This document shows, in pieces, positions 14,241-14,484 of a stretch of 14,484 nt of DNA. Source of the stretch: an uncultured bacterium (lineage in GTDB: Bacteria; Bacteroidota; Bacteroidia; CAILMK01). The position numbers and the translations under genes are program-made. Numbering within the stretch: the stretch's first letter is position 1; every line of letters begins with the position of its first letter. A model generated the notes under the pieces. That model saw only the letters and a program-made list of their open reading frames with translations. It did no database searches and was not told the origin of the DNA. The stretch lies in assembly GCA_903835275.1 (NCBI GenBank), contig CAILMK010000617.1, positions 1-14,484 on the forward strand. Direction: 5' to 3'.

Positions 14241-14484
14241 TTACTTCTTCATTTTATCAGCGAAGATCTTTTTGAATTTCTCCAGTTTCGGGAATATCAC
14301 AAACTGACAATAGGATTGCTCTTTGTTGTTCTTGTAATAATCCTGATGATAATCCTCAGCTGTATAAAATTTTGTGAAAGGGCTTATTTCAGTTACCACA
14401 GGAACAGTAAAAATACCGGAGGCATCCAGCTCTTTTTTATATTTTTCAGCCAGTTCTTTCTGGTGTTCGTTATGATAAAAAATA
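14241..14484 (-). CDS. msrA: Peptide methionine sulfoxide reductase MsrA, C-terminal part
   Basis: The minus-strand frame ends with TAA at 14241-14243 and stays open to the window edge, giving about 80 C-terminal residues. The read begins IFYHNEHQK and contains VVTEI, then FYTAEDYHQDYY, then SYCQFVIFPK. These are the characteristic C-terminal MsrA motifs, including the FY-x-AE-x-YHQ substrate-site block and the YC cysteine. The enzyme reduces methionine-(S)-sulfoxide in proteins and free methionine using thioredoxin. The catalytic GCFW motif would lie upstream, outside the window. A bidirectional terminator separates it from the convergent T9SS gene. Confidence 0.93.
   Translation of the reverse strand, partial: IFYHNEHQKELAEKYKKELDASGIFTVPVVTEISPFTKFYTAEDYHQDYYKNNKEQSYCQFVIFPKLEKFKKIFADKMKK

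Noticed and set aside
1..14484. Defence island, CRISPR array, prophage or insertion sequence
   Set aside because: No repeat-spacer array, transposase, integrase, restriction or toxin-antitoxin gene is seen on either strand. Most genes belong to ordinary chromosomal families.

Overview
The window reads as a chromosomal segment of a member of the Bacteroidota. Four things support this. One protein carries a type IX secretion (T9SS) C-terminal sorting domain. Several upstream regions hold the Bacteroidota-type -7 box TAnnTTTG. Shine-Dalgarno sequences are mostly absent. The families present (ComA-like phosphosulfolactate synthase, MgtC/DUF4010 protein, ECF sigma/anti-sigma pair) fit that phylum. 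There is no rRNA, tRNA, CRISPR array, transposase or phage gene. Most genes look like ordinary chromosomal genes, with a few accessory-looking, AT-richer ones (4856-6175 and 11002-12690).

Layout. (1) 1-791: 3' part of an MJ1255/VC2487-like glycosyltransferase. It is followed by a perfect 10-bp inverted repeat and then a GH1 beta-glucosidase that starts with TTG (873-2267). (2) 2268-2587: a non-coding gap with two hairpins, a T-tract and a TAnnTTTG box. (3) 2588-6175: a probable three-gene operon, made of a TPR-repeat protein, a ComA-family phosphosulfolactate synthase, and a protein joining TPRs to what looks like a degenerate HExxH-type metallopeptidase domain. (4) A convergent small cysteine-rich CWC protein (6179-6412, minus). 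(5) 6458-6640: two 43-bp imperfect direct repeats and a good promoter for an MgtC/SapB-DUF4010 membrane protein (6641-7921). (6) A heptanucleotide repeat separates that gene from a convergent class A penicillin-binding protein (7993-10299, minus). (7) Divergent from the PBP is an operon of ECF sigma factor, single-pass anti-sigma factor and an exported protein with a barrel-like C-terminus (10464-12690). (8) A T9SS cargo protein with two copies of a carbohydrate-binding-like module (12767-14164). (9) A strong bidirectional terminator and the 3' end of msrA on the minus strand (14241 to the window edge).

How the genes fit together. The window is a string of small units rather than one pathway. 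The most coherent are the TPR/ComA/TPR operon (sulfonate chemistry plus two protein-interaction scaffolds) and the ECF sigma/anti-sigma/envelope-protein operon (probable envelope stress or surface regulation). The PBP, the T9SS protein and the barrel-like protein all act in the envelope. I found no self-evident new defence or mobile system. The most unusual item is the probable catalytically dead metallopeptidase-TPR fusion next to comA.
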